Shown in pieces: positions 51,624 through 61,545 of a stretch of DNA of 64,000 nt. Within the stretch, counting starts at the first letter, position 1, and every line of letters starts with the position of its first letter. The notes beneath the pieces were generated by a model that was given only the letters and a program-made list of their open reading frames with translations, ran no database searches and was not told the origin of the DNA. The DNA comes from Ligilactobacillus saerimneri DSM 16049. GTDB taxonomy: Bacteria > Bacillota > Bacilli > Lactobacillales > Lactobacillaceae. The DNA lies in NCBI RefSeq assembly GCF_000423265.1, contig NZ_KE383994.1, forward strand, positions 2,663 to 66,662, written 5' to 3'. Both the position numbers and the translations under genes were made by a program.

Positions 51624-51971
51624 ATGCTACCAAGAATTGATAGACGTTTATGCAATCAGCAAATCACTTTGAAGATTCCTAATGGCGAGCGTGACCGGTA
51701 TGGGCACACCAAAGCAGTCACTAAGACGATTGACCACGTCCTTGTACAACCGCAAACAATCTATTCAGGCGACAGCAACAGCCGAAAAGTAACGGCAAAT
51801 GCAGTCGTTTTTTTGTTTGCTCAAATTACAGAACCAATGCCAAATCTAGATAAGGATTCGGTGGGGTGGAAACTTGAATTTGAAGGTAATGAGTACACCA
51901 TCACTAACTTGGTAGATAACCGAGAACCTTTTAGCAATAAGGTGTATTCGTATGAGTTGGAGGTGTTGTGA
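51624..51971 (+). CDS. Minor capsid protein 1 (head-closure)
   Basis: 115 aa, beta-rich (ITLKIPNGERDRYGHTKAV; GDSNSRKVTANAVVFLFA), fitting the Minor_capsid_1 family of A118-like phages. ATG 51624 follows GGGGGTG. Confidence 0.8.
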   Translation: MLPRIDRRLCNQQITLKIPNGERDRYGHTKAVTKTIDHVLVQPQTIYSGDSNSRKVTANAVVFLFAQITEPMPNLDKDSVGWKLEFEGNEYTITNLVDNREPFSNKVYSYELEVL

Positions 51972-52321
51972 TGAAAGTCAATATTAGCTTTGACGGGAGC
52001 AACATGTTAAACCGTTTCAGCTCAGCCACATTAGATCGGGTAGAGTACAACCTGGTTAACCAAGTCATGCAAGACATGGACCAATTTGTTCCTAAGCGTC
52101 AAGGATATTTGCGCGGATCAGTAACACCATTAGGGCATACACTCACATATAACAAGCCGTACGCACGGGCACAGTTTTATGGAGTAGTAAATGGTCATCC
52201 GATCACAAATTACACCACACCAGGAACAGGACCGCGTTGGGACTTGAAAGCTAAGGGGATCTATATGGACGATTGGAAAAACGTTGTTATAAAGGGGCTT
52301 GATAAGCATGGATCTAGCTGA
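51971..52321 (+). CDS. Minor capsid protein 2 (neck/tail-completion)
   Basis: 116 aa (VPKRQGYLRGSVTPLGHTLTYNKPYARAQFYG; GTGPRWDLKAKG), typical of the Minor_capsid_2 / HK97 gp10-like family. ATG overlaps the previous stop. Confidence 0.82.
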   Translation: MKVNISFDGSNMLNRFSSATLDRVEYNLVNQVMQDMDQFVPKRQGYLRGSVTPLGHTLTYNKPYARAQFYGVVNGHPITNYTTPGTGPRWDLKAKGIYMDDWKNVVIKGLDKHGSS

Positions 52322-52715
52322 CCAGATTCAAGATAAAATTAATGCTTTAGACCTTGGAATTACGATTGACCAAGGATATTTGACTGGCAAACAGGCAACA
52401 GAAATTGTCCTGTACTCATTACCAGGGGGGACGGTTGTCGAAGAGGACTTTGCTGGCAACAAGACGGAGCGCTACATGTTTGAAGTGACAATGCGCTCAC
52501 AAGATCAAGGATTGATCAACCAAACACTTTTTAAAATTGCAGAGCTGATTAACGACCCTAGTTTCACATTAACCAGTAATAACAACAGTTTTCACTTTAC
52601 CGATGTTGAAATGATGGGATTCCCTCACGTTGTTTCTATTGACGTAGAAGGGTTTGCGGTTTACAGCTTAGACTTTGCAATCACAATAGATGTAATGACA
52701 AATCAGAAAGGATGA
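52308..52715 (+). CDS. Minor capsid protein 3 (tail terminator-like)
   Basis: 135 aa (LADQIQDKINAL; FTDVEMMGFPHVVSIDVEGFAVYSLDFAI), Minor_capsid_3 family, which caps the tail tube. Overlaps the preceding gene by 14 bp. Confidence 0.8.
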   Translation: MDLADQIQDKINALDLGITIDQGYLTGKQATEIVLYSLPGGTVVEEDFAGNKTERYMFEVTMRSQDQGLINQTLFKIAELINDPSFTLTSNNNSFHFTDVEMMGFPHVVSIDVEGFAVYSLDFAITIDVMTNQKG

Positions 52716-52720
52716 TATAG

Positions 52721-53224
52721 ATGGCAGAACCAGAAGCACCAAAGAAGATTGGTAAATTCACTTTGAACCACGAAGCGACGTTTGAAATTGATACCGCAGG
52801 TAATAAGTCTTTAGATGATATTTCCAAGGCAACTTGGGCAAAAGTTGCCGCTGGGATTAATAACTTTACACCTAACACCAACGAAACCACTACTAACGAT
52901 GAATACTACGACGGAGAAGGGTTCGGTACTTCCGACGTTACTTCTAAGCGCTTAGCACTTACTTTGGCGGGACACCGATTAGAGGGTGACCCTGCGCAAG
53001 ATTATATTGCTAAGCACTTACTTGATACTGGGGATCAACTTAAGACCTTATTCCGCTGGACGCAAGTTGATGGGACAGTTATTCAGGGTGTTGTTACTAT
53101 GGGTAACCTAGTAACTTCTGGTGGGGCACCAGGCGCTAAGCAAACATTTTCTTGTGTTTTAACCTTCAATGGTAAGCCAACCGTAACAACTGCAGACGCA
53201 GTAAAACCTGGAGTCGGAGCATAA
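52721..53224 (+). CDS. Phage tail tube (major tail) protein
   Basis: 167 aa: FEIDTAGNKSLDDISKATWAKVAAGINNFTPN, then YYDGEGFGTSDVTSKRLALTLAGHRLEGD, the classical TP901-1-type tail tube pattern. AAAGGATG precedes the ATG. Abundant structural protein with well-adapted codons. Confidence 0.87.
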   Translation: MAEPEAPKKIGKFTLNHEATFEIDTAGNKSLDDISKATWAKVAAGINNFTPNTNETTTNDEYYDGEGFGTSDVTSKRLALTLAGHRLEGDPAQDYIAKHLLDTGDQLKTLFRWTQVDGTVIQGVVTMGNLVTSGGAPGAKQTFSCVLTFNGKPTVTTADAVKPGVGA

Positions 53225-53289
53225 CATTTAACTAGTCGCCAACGAAAGAAAACAGTAGCGTAAGCGGCGGCTATTAGGAGGTATTTTTA

Positions 53290-53718
53290 ATGGCAATTAA
53301 TCTGGATGATCGACTTAATAAGGCACTGACATTTACGATTGGTGAAAAAGATTATGAAGTGGCATACAGCGATGACTTGGTAAAAGAAACTAGCAATGTC
53401 ATGTTGAATTTAGCTGATATGCAAAAACAGGCTGAAAAGATTAGTGAAAAAGATACTGACGAAATGAGTATCGAAGAGCAAGTAAAGTATGTGAATAACT
53501 CAATTGATAAAATCCATACGGCTTATGTGACAGCTTTAGATAACATTTTAGGAGCTGGCGAGGGTAAACGCCTATATGACTACTATGATCATTCAACAAA
53601 CCGATTAGCGACAATTTTAGACCTATTAAACGAAGAATTACAACACGCCCAAAAGAAGCAACACGCAAACCGCAAGCAACGTCGCCAAGCCAAATACAAG
53701 TCTAATCAACGTGATTAA
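53290..53718 (+). CDS. Tail assembly chaperone (gpG-like)
   Basis: 142 aa, helical, placed between the tail tube and Gp15 genes. C-terminal very basic tail (KKQHANRKQRRQAKYK). AGGAGG precedes the ATG. It probably coats the tape measure during assembly. Confidence 0.72.
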   Translation: MAINLDDRLNKALTFTIGEKDYEVAYSDDLVKETSNVMLNLADMQKQAEKISEKDTDEMSIEEQVKYVNNSIDKIHTAYVTALDNILGAGEGKRLYDYYDHSTNRLATILDLLNEELQHAQKKQHANRKQRRQAKYKSNQRD

Positions 53719-53720
53719 CC

Positions 53721-54332
53721 ATGCTCAGTCTTACGAAAGAGCTAGAAAATAAAATTAGATACCAGGGCAAAGAGTACAAGCTAGACCTTGCTTTTGATGT
53801 GGTGTTGCGCTGGTATGAGCTTTTAGAAGATCCTGAAATGAGTTCAGCAGAAAAACTGATGACTGCTTTTAGAATGTTTTTGCCTGGTGTCGAAACTACT
53901 GACGGGAACTTTATCGTTGAAGCAGTAGAGTATATATCTAAGTATGTGGCAGAAACACCCTATGGTAACTACGATGATGAAATAGCCGACAATACGAGCA
54001 ATGAAGACCCTATCAAGTATTATTCTTATCAGCAGGACGCAGGGATCATCTATGCCTCTTTTTTGCAAGATTATGGCATTGACTTGATCGACCAACAAGG
54101 AAAATTACACTGGGATAAGTTTCGAGCGTTGCTAGACGGATTATCGGACGAAACACCCTTTCAAAAAGTGGTTCGAATTCGGATGACGGACACTAGCAAA
54201 CTTGAAGGCGAAGAATTAAATCACATGATCGAGTTACAGGACTATTACCAGCTAGACAGTATGCGGAGCGTTAAAAATCAAAACCAAGGTATGAATGACT
54301 TCTTTAATGCCTTGGTACAAACATCAAAGTAG
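53721..54332 (+). CDS. Bacteriophage Gp15 family (tail chaperone partner)
   Basis: 203 aa: YKLDLAFDVVLRWYELLEDPEMSSAEKLMTAFRMFL and DAGIIYASFLQDYGIDLID match the Gp15 family that precedes tape measures. In lambda-type phages the second chaperone is made by frameshift. Here it is a separate gene starting 2 bp after the first; I did not see a clear slippery heptamer. Confidence 0.82.
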   Translation: MLSLTKELENKIRYQGKEYKLDLAFDVVLRWYELLEDPEMSSAEKLMTAFRMFLPGVETTDGNFIVEAVEYISKYVAETPYGNYDDEIADNTSNEDPIKYYSYQQDAGIIYASFLQDYGIDLIDQQGKLHWDKFRALLDGLSDETPFQKVVRIRMTDTSKLEGEELNHMIELQDYYQLDSMRSVKNQNQGMNDFFNALVQTSK

Positions 54333-54347
54333 AAAGGAGGTAATAAA

Positions 54348-57300
54348 GTGGCTGATGGAACAATTAAAATCGATGTTTTACTGAATAAACAGCAAGCAAA
54401 GAGTGACGCTGAAGTTATTAATTCCATTTTTAGCAACCTCGGTAAGGGAGCTGGGGACAGTCTTAAAAATGACCTTAAAAGCAACCTTGATCAAGCTAAG
54501 GCAAAAGCCAAAGAAACAGGCGAAAGTATAAAAAAGGACTTGACCGTTAAAGGTAAAACAGAGATTGACACTAAGGGTGCAGAGAGCGACCTTAATAAGG
54601 TCAAAGAAAAAATCAAGGAAGTTCCTGATAATCATAAGACTAAGATTAAAGTCGATGGTGACAACGCCAAGCAAGAAGCCGAGAACATCAAAAAACGGTT
54701 AAAGGCGATTCCTGATAAAGTTAAAACTCAGCTAGTGGCAGATGCCAAGGAAGCAGGCATTGCTAACTTTGAAAGAGCGTTAAAGAAATTGCCACCCAAA
54801 AAGCAAGTTGAGATCCTGAGTAAAGTTCAAAAGGGCGAAGTGATCGATTATGAAGAGCTATTACGGAAGTTACCAGTCAAAATAGTGACACAGCTCAAAT
54901 TGAACGACCAGGCAAGCCCTGGTATGCGAGCGATCCAGGAAGAAGCCAAGAATACCAGCAAACGCTTTGGTAGTTTGCGAGATATTATCATGGGGACCTT
55001 TGCTGGTGGTTTGATCCAAGCGGGAGTTCAAAGCTTGATCAGTGGCTTAAGAAGTGCTGCTCAAGCAGGGATGGAGTACAACAAGCAACAGGATACAATG
55101 CGGACCGTTTGGAAAGCATTAACCACCGAAGCCCCACAAGATGGGCAAAAATTAGTTGGGTTCATCAATAGCTTGTCACAGCACTCTATTTATGCGTCTG
55201 AAACAGTCGATAGAATGGCTCAATCTTTCTACCACGTACACTCAAATGTTGGCGAAACGGAGAGATGGACGAAAGCCTTTATAAACTTGGGCTCGACGCT
55301 ACACATGTCTAATGACGCCTTGGCTGAAGCCGGGGAACAATTCGCTAAGATTGTCGCTGGTGGTAAGGCGAGTGCTGAAGACATGAACGTTATGATTAAT
55401 CGATTCCCGATGTTTGGGGAAGCCTTACAGCAAGCAACCGGTAAATCAATGAAGCAACTTTATGATCTATCAGCTCGTGGCAAGTTGACAGCTAATGATT
55501 TTGTTGGTGCTTTGGAGTTTCTGGGCAAAAAATACAAGTCTGGGACTGAAGAAGCGATGACATCCACTATGGGGATGGGAATGTATCTCAAATCTCGTTG
55601 GTCAGTCTTAACTGGTGAAGTGATGAAGTCGTCCTTTGACATGTCTAAGTCAACTATGGCTAGCATTAAAAGCCTGCTATCAGACGGTATGCTGAAAGAG
55701 TACGCAGCGATGGCCTCGAAGTTCATCAGTGGCATGATTACTTGGATCTCTAAACTGCTAACATACATTGACGAACATAAGCACACGATCCTAGATATCA
55801 TCAAGAATTTGGGTGAAATTGTCGGCATTATAGGCAAAGCCGTTTGGGATACTTTCATTGGCGTTGTTAAAGCAATTGGTACGGCGTTAGGTATAGTCAG
55901 TGAAAAAGCAGTTAAGACTAATGATCCACTGAAAATTTTGGATAGTGTCTTAAAGGCAATCGTTGACAATAAAGAGAAGCTGTCGGCCTTTATCAAGGTC
56001 CTAACAGGGATGTTCATGGTTAAGAAGATCCTGGATATGACTAAAGCCTTGAAAGAATATATCAGCCTGATAAAAGAACTTGCTGCGATTAAGATCAAGG
56101 ATAATTTCCTAGGCGGAAACGTACCAGTGGAAACACCTAACGGTCGAGTTCCCGCTAATGTTCCTGCCGGAAGCGCGCCAGCCGCTGGAACTAGTCGCTT
56201 GGCGGGAATCATGTCCAGCGCCCCGATGATGGTTGGAGCCACTGGAGCGATGTCAGAGATGTTTTCTGCAAATAGTCGTGGCCAAAAAATTGGCGGAACG
56301 ATTGGCGCTGTTGGCGGTTCCTTTGGTGGGGCTGCATTGGGAGCAACAATTGGCACGGCGCTTGGTGGTCCTGTTGGTACTGCACTAGGCGGAACTTTGG
56401 GACAACTAGCGTCATCGGCACTTGGCTCAACCGTTGGGAAAAAGCTCGGTGAAAAGATTGGCGGTGGCATTGAAGATATTCTTAAAGGAAAAACTTACGG
56501 CGTCACTGCAAAAGTCCATGCTAAAGTTTCGACTAAGGAGCTGGATGCAAGTAATATCTCCAAGAAGGTCAAGAAACAGATTGACGAGTTAAATAAGACG
56601 GCTTTAGTCAAGTTAGGCGTTGATCCTAAATCCAGTGCAGACGCTGAAAAGAAGGCGTCAAAGACGCTCAAATCGATCAATAAAACTATTGACGATTACT
56701 ATACCAACAAGGAAAAACGGGCGAAGAAGGACTTACAACAGCTTGTCGCTAACGGTCAGCTTACTCAAAAGGAAGCAGATAAACGTTTTGCTGAGTTGCA
56801 AAAACGGGACAAAAAAGAAGCCAAGGAGCGCAAGGCAAGTTATAGTCAAATCACCAAGGATTTATCCAAGTACAATAAAGACGTCAATAAGATTTGGAAT
56901 GACCAAACTAAGTCAGAAAAACAAAAGAAAAAAGAGCTGCAAGAGCTCAATAAGAAGTTCACTAAGACTTATGTCAATGACGTTTTTAATGCTAATAAGC
57001 AGGTCACCAAGGACATTAAGCAAGGCGCAAAGCAACAGCAATCTATTTACGAAAACTTAGTCAAAAAGAAAGGCAAGCTTAGTAAACAAGATCTGAAGCG
57101 AATTATGAAAGATGCCAATCAGGCGTACAAGACGGAAACTAAAAGTGCTCGTAAGACACGTGATGGTGTTATTTCTGCTGCTAGGAAAAAATATAACGAA
57201 ACAGTTAAGAATGCTAAACGCCAATACGAAGAAAACGGCACTATTTCCAAAAAAGAGTACAACGATATTGTAAAAAATGCTGAAGATGCTCGTGATGATG

Positions 57301-58871
57301 CCATTGGAGCTGCTAGACGTAAGTACAATAAAGTTACTGCAAAAGCACGCGACGAACACAAGAAGGTAAGTGATGAAGCGTCACAGCAAGCCTCAGACGT
57401 TTCCTGGAGTGCTAACAAGGGCGCTGATGATACTTTGGATGCATATAGTCGGCAGAGCTCTGGGGTAAGTAAGATCCTATCCTCGATTGCGTCCTGGATA
57501 CAAGGATTTGTAAAGCCGTTCGGCGGTAAAGCACCAAATAATCCAAAGTACAATCCGCCACACGTTCGATACAGTGGTAAAGCCACTGGTGGGGCGATTG
57601 CACAAAGTGGATATGCTCTTGTTGGGGAAGCAGGGCCAGAGCTACGCTACAAACCATATTCGGGATCAGTCGACCTAATCGGCTTGAATGGACCGGAGTT
57701 TGTAGAAGTGGCACAAGGCGAGCAGATTTTGAATGCAAACGATACTTCTAAGGTTATGAGTGGCACGTACGGACGTGCTTTGCCAGGCTATGCTGGTGGG
57801 ACAACAACGCTGGAAAGATGGCTTGGGGGGATCGGTGATCTAGCAAGCAAAGCGGCTGATAAGGCGATGGATCTGGTGTCAAACATGATCGAAAAGGTCA
57901 AGCACCCGGTTAAAACCATGGAAGAGATTGCGGCTAAGGCATTTAATATTCATTCCATTCCCCTAGTAGGGACAGTCACTCAGGATTGGAGTGGCAACGT
58001 TGTTCACAACGCCATCACAATGTTTGAAGGTGTTTTTAAAAAGTTAAAGGACAAGCTTGATGATGCAGGTTCAAAAGGACCGATTAGCAAATCATTAATT
58101 AGAAAAGCCGCGCGAAAAATGAAAGTTGATCCGCCTGATTCCTTTATCAACAACCTGATGAAAGTAATCATGAGTGAATCTGGGGGGCGGAATATTGTTC
58201 AGCAGATTCATGACGTGAACTCTGGTGGTAATGAAGCCCGTGGTATTTTGCAGTATACGCCAGGAACTTTCAGAGCGTATGCCATGCCTGGACACACCAA
58301 CATTATGAATCCTTACGACCAACTTCTAGCTTTCTTCAATAACACTGATTGGAGAAATTCCATTGGTATGACAACGATTTGGGGACATACAAAGATGGAT
58401 TGGTTGCATTCAGGACCACAAGGCAGTCGACGGTTCGCTAATGGTGGTTGGGCTTATCAGCCTTCTATCTTTGGCGAAGTAGCTGGAGAGCCAGAAGTAG
58501 CGATCAATCCAGCTCGCTCGACAGCAGATTCACTCATTCTACAAGCGATTAAAGCAAGAGCAAGCAAAGATCCACAAAGTTTCAGCGCTAAGATTGACAG
58601 TATTATCAGCGCTGGCAAGTCTTTAAATGCTACAACAGCACCAGTCGCAACAGCGCCAATGAGCAGTAATGGTAGCAGTCCTATTCTTAATGAACACGAC
58701 TATTCAAGTAGACTAGAAAAGATTGGTGCTAAGCTAGATGCACTGATTGAAAAGCGGGTTGTTGTTGACGGTCACAGCTTTGCAAATACCTATGAACGCT
58801 ATGGTATTCAGCAAAGGCGTAAAATTAGCAATTACAGTGAGAGGGGGTTAGCGATGAATGTCAAATTCTGA
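54348..58871 (+). CDS. Tape measure protein with C-terminal lytic transglycosylase
   Basis: 1507 aa, setting tail length. Helical, lysine-rich N-terminus with repeats; tape-measure core (GMRAIQEEAKNTSKRFGSLRDIIMGTFAGGLI; SAEDMNVMINRFPMFGEALQQATGKS); glycine-rich membrane-inserting segments (about residues 620-710). Then a coiled-coil (770-1010) and near residue 1260-1350 an SLT domain with the catalytic Glu in VIMSESGGRNIVQQ and GILQYTPGTFRAY. The transglycosylase would open the wall during DNA entry. GTG start after AGGAGG. Confidence 0.92.
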   Translation: MADGTIKIDVLLNKQQAKSDAEVINSIFSNLGKGAGDSLKNDLKSNLDQAKAKAKETGESIKKDLTVKGKTEIDTKGAESDLNKVKEKIKEVPDNHKTKIKVDGDNAKQEAENIKKRLKAIPDKVKTQLVADAKEAGIANFERALKKLPPKKQVEILSKVQKGEVIDYEELLRKLPVKIVTQLKLNDQASPGMRAIQEEAKNTSKRFGSLRDIIMGTFAGGLIQAGVQSLISGLRSAAQAGMEYNKQQDTMRTVWKALTTEAPQDGQKLVGFINSLSQHSIYASETVDRMAQSFYHVHSNVGETERWTKAFINLGSTLHMSNDALAEAGEQFAKIVAGGKASAEDMNVMINRFPMFGEALQQATGKSMKQLYDLSARGKLTANDFVGALEFLGKKYKSGTEEAMTSTMGMGMYLKSRWSVLTGEVMKSSFDMSKSTMASIKSLLSDGMLKEYAAMASKFISGMITWISKLLTYIDEHKHTILDIIKNLGEIVGIIGKAVWDTFIGVVKAIGTALGIVSEKAVKTNDPLKILDSVLKAIVDNKEKLSAFIKVLTGMFMVKKILDMTKALKEYISLIKELAAIKIKDNFLGGNVPVETPNGRVPANVPAGSAPAAGTSRLAGIMSSAPMMVGATGAMSEMFSANSRGQKIGGTIGAVGGSFGGAALGATIGTALGGPVGTALGGTLGQLASSALGSTVGKKLGEKIGGGIEDILKGKTYGVTAKVHAKVSTKELDASNISKKVKKQIDELNKTALVKLGVDPKSSADAEKKASKTLKSINKTIDDYYTNKEKRAKKDLQQLVANGQLTQKEADKRFAELQKRDKKEAKERKASYSQITKDLSKYNKDVNKIWNDQTKSEKQKKKELQELNKKFTKTYVNDVFNANKQVTKDIKQGAKQQQSIYENLVKKKGKLSKQDLKRIMKDANQAYKTETKSARKTRDGVISAARKKYNETVKNAKRQYEENGTISKKEYNDIVKNAEDARDDAIGAARRKYNKVTAKARDEHKKVSDEASQQASDVSWSANKGADDTLDAYSRQSSGVSKILSSIASWIQGFVKPFGGKAPNNPKYNPPHVRYSGKATGGAIAQSGYALVGEAGPELRYKPYSGSVDLIGLNGPEFVEVAQGEQILNANDTSKVMSGTYGRALPGYAGGTTTLERWLGGIGDLASKAADKAMDLVSNMIEKVKHPVKTMEEIAAKAFNIHSIPLVGTVTQDWSGNVVHNAITMFEGVFKKLKDKLDDAGSKGPISKSLIRKAARKMKVDPPDSFINNLMKVIMSESGGRNIVQQIHDVNSGGNEARGILQYTPGTFRAYAMPGHTNIMNPYDQLLAFFNNTDWRNSIGMTTIWGHTKMDWLHSGPQGSRRFANGGWAYQPSIFGEVAGEPEVAINPARSTADSLILQAIKARASKDPQSFSAKIDSIISAGKSLNATTAPVATAPMSSNGSSPILNEHDYSSRLEKIGAKLDALIEKRVVVDGHSFANTYERYGIQQRRKISNYSERGLAMNVKF

Positions 58872-59577
58872 TTATGGCTTTACTTTTAATGGTCATCATT
58901 CCAGCGAGTTTGGGCTAAAAGTCTTATCTACTAAGCAGGTTACATTACCAGCTAAGCGCAAGACCTTAGTGCAACTCCCTTATTCATCGAAGCAAGTAGA
59001 TTTAAGCGCAGTTTATGGGGACAACATTTACGATGAGCGAACAGTCACGTTCCCTTGTCGTTTACCTTATGGACGACGCAATCCTACCGTGATGTATGCC
59101 AAGATTGAAGAAGTGACACGGTGGCTATATGAACCATTGACTAAGTCGCTGTTGCAAGATGATGCCGTTCCTAACTATGCTTTCTTAGGCGAAGTGCAAG
59201 CACCCCCAACGATTGAAGAATCTTTAGACTTCTGTAAAATAACGATCGTGTTCCAATGTTATCCATATCGTTTGAAAAAGCGATTCGATGATATTTGGGA
59301 CACTTTTAATTTTGAAACGGATATTGCGCAAATGATTCATGTTGATGTAAAGGGCATGGATAATTTTGTACTGTACAACACGGGTGACATTGCAGTTAGT
59401 CTGAAAGTCACAACGGACAGCGATAATATGCTGATTGCATTAAACAGTTACAATGCTATTCCTCTTAAACGCGGGGATAACGAATCACACGAGTTGGTAC
59501 TGTTAAAAGGCAGAAACACGGTAACACTGGTGGGTACAGGGCACGTTGACTTTGACTGGAGCGAAGAGGTGATTTAA
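58858..59577 (+). CDS. Distal tail protein (Dit)
   Basis: 239 aa with the Dit/Sipho_tail N-terminus (FTFNGHHSSEFGLKVLSTKQVTLPAKRKT; VYGDNIYDERTVTFPCRLP). It forms the baseplate hub with Tal. Start overlaps the tape-measure end by 14 bp; stop overlaps the next start (TAATG). Confidence 0.88.
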   Translation: MSNSDYGFTFNGHHSSEFGLKVLSTKQVTLPAKRKTLVQLPYSSKQVDLSAVYGDNIYDERTVTFPCRLPYGRRNPTVMYAKIEEVTRWLYEPLTKSLLQDDAVPNYAFLGEVQAPPTIEESLDFCKITIVFQCYPYRLKKRFDDIWDTFNFETDIAQMIHVDVKGMDNFVLYNTGDIAVSLKVTTDSDNMLIALNSYNAIPLKRGDNESHELVLLKGRNTVTLVGTGHVDFDWSEEVI

Positions 59578-61529
59578 TGAGCGCTGGATACCTAGTAACC
59601 ATTCGAAAGGGATGGGACGGTAACGAGGAAATACTGAACTCAAACTTTGCTAATGGGGCGCGGTTGAGTTCTGCGGTTATCTCAAAAAGTGTGACAGAGT
59701 ATGACAGCTTCACATTTACTATTGATCCCTCGCACCCTTGGTATGCAAAGATTGAGCCTTACCAAGATTTCGTAAAAGTCTATCGTCCTGATAAAAACCT
59801 TGAGCTTTTCTCGGGGCGTGTCCTTACTTACTCGGACAGTATGGATACCGCGGGGGTAGTACAAAAAACGGTTGTTTGTGAAGGTCTAGAAGGCTTTTTG
59901 CATGATAGTGTTCAACCCTGGGCAGAATTTCATAACACTACGCCAGCTGATTTCCTCAAGGCAATTATCAATAACCATAACAGCCAAGTTGAAGACTATA
60001 AAAAGATTAGGATCAAGCAGGCAACCGTTACTAACTCGACTGACAATGTCTATCGGTACTTGGACGATGCACAAGACACCTACGACACTATTCAAGATAA
60101 GCTGATCTCACGGATTGGTGGAGAATTGAAGGTTAAATGGGGTGGCGACATGCTGGAGCTATACTACGAGCCAATAATTGGCAAGGACGCTACACAGAGC
60201 ATTATCCTGACTAATAATTTACTTTCATCGTCACGCAGTATCGATCCGACCGAAGTTGTTACAGTCTTAAAACCATTAGGCGCTACACAGGAACGCAATA
60301 CGAACGATGACATTAGCACAGATACTTCAAACCCCCGTTTGACGATTAAGAGTGTTAACAGGGGCAATGAGTTCTTACGGGACGAAGGCTTGATTAGTGA
60401 GTTTGGGATCAGAGTTAAAGCTCAAACTTGGGACGATGTCACAACCCCGCAAGCCTTGATTAGCAAAGGGCGCGAGTTCTTACAAAACCAAAAAGCTATC
60501 AAGCATGATATCCAAGTAAGTTATGTTGATTTTTCTTACTTGGAAGATGTTGACATGATCGAATGCGGGGATTTCATTACAGTTATAAACCCAGTGCAAG
60601 GCTTACAACTTACAGAGCGAATTGTGACAATGTCTTTAGATTTATTAGCCATTGAAAACAGTACGGTTACACTCAGCAATCAGCCGTTAAACCTCAAGTT
60701 CTATCGGGATGAATACCGACGGGAACAACTTGCCGAAAGTGAGCTATTTACCAAGCTTTTTAAGGAACAACAGCATGACACCAGTGATTTACGTAACAAA
60801 TTAATAGGGTCACAAAAAGAGGTTGCAGACCTTAAAAATGAGTTGGCTAGCATTGTAAAACGTTTGGATGATTACGATCATACCAAACCCCAACCTGAAC
60901 ATATTGGTAAAATTATCGACGTGTCAGAGTGGCAAGGAGTGATTGACTGGCAGAGTGTAATTGCTGATAATGTCACTTTAAGCATTATCAGAGTTCAAGA
61001 TGGTTCAAGCCACCAAGATTTAAAATACATGGAGAATATCCAGGGTGTGATCAATGCTGGCGGACGCTATGCGGTTTATGCTTATTTTAGAGCAGTTTCA
61101 ACCGCGGACGCACAGCAAGAAGCACAAGATTTTTATGATAGAGTGCAAAGGGTTGTTGCAGGTAAGCAACAGCCTATTTTTTATGCTTTGGACGTTGAGA
61201 GTGTAGAAATGGGCGGTAACGCTAGCATGATGAGAGCGGGCGTTGAAGCGTATATGAACAAGTTAAACGCGTTAGGAATTCCTGATAGCAAGATTGTTCT
61301 ATACATTGCTAACCACCTATACGATCAATTTAATCTTAACGTGGCTAGACCAGGCGCTATTTGGATACCATCTTACGGGCTGGACGATGGAACACTAGCA
61401 AACAGTACCAAACCAACACACCCTTGTGATTTACATCAGTACACAAGCAAAGGTACGGTCAAGGGTATCACAGGTAACGTCGATATGAATGCAGAACCTA
61501 GTGATAGGTTCAAAGAGTTTTTACAATGA
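59577..61529 (+). CDS. Tail-associated protein Tal fused to a GH25 muramidase
   Basis: 650 aa. Residues 1-380 are the gp27-like prophage tail/endopeptidase fold (FSGRVLTYSDSMDTAGVVQKTVVCEGLEGFLHDS). A coiled-coil follows (about 385-435). From residue 445 comes a GH25 lysozyme domain (IIDVSEWQGVIDWQ with catalytic Asp; PIFYALDVESVEM with the DxE pair; HQYTSKGTVKGI). The muramidase at the tail tip probably digests the wall at infection, in addition to the tape-measure transglycosylase. Confidence 0.88.
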   Translation: MSAGYLVTIRKGWDGNEEILNSNFANGARLSSAVISKSVTEYDSFTFTIDPSHPWYAKIEPYQDFVKVYRPDKNLELFSGRVLTYSDSMDTAGVVQKTVVCEGLEGFLHDSVQPWAEFHNTTPADFLKAIINNHNSQVEDYKKIRIKQATVTNSTDNVYRYLDDAQDTYDTIQDKLISRIGGELKVKWGGDMLELYYEPIIGKDATQSIILTNNLLSSSRSIDPTEVVTVLKPLGATQERNTNDDISTDTSNPRLTIKSVNRGNEFLRDEGLISEFGIRVKAQTWDDVTTPQALISKGREFLQNQKAIKHDIQVSYVDFSYLEDVDMIECGDFITVINPVQGLQLTERIVTMSLDLLAIENSTVTLSNQPLNLKFYRDEYRREQLAESELFTKLFKEQQHDTSDLRNKLIGSQKEVADLKNELASIVKRLDDYDHTKPQPEHIGKIIDVSEWQGVIDWQSVIADNVTLSIIRVQDGSSHQDLKYMENIQGVINAGGRYAVYAYFRAVSTADAQQEAQDFYDRVQRVVAGKQQPIFYALDVESVEMGGNASMMRAGVEAYMNKLNALGIPDSKIVLYIANHLYDQFNLNVARPGAIWIPSYGLDDGTLANSTKPTHPCDLHQYTSKGTVKGITGNVDMNAEPSDRFKEFLQ

Positions 61530-61545
61530 AAGGAGGAGATTAATA

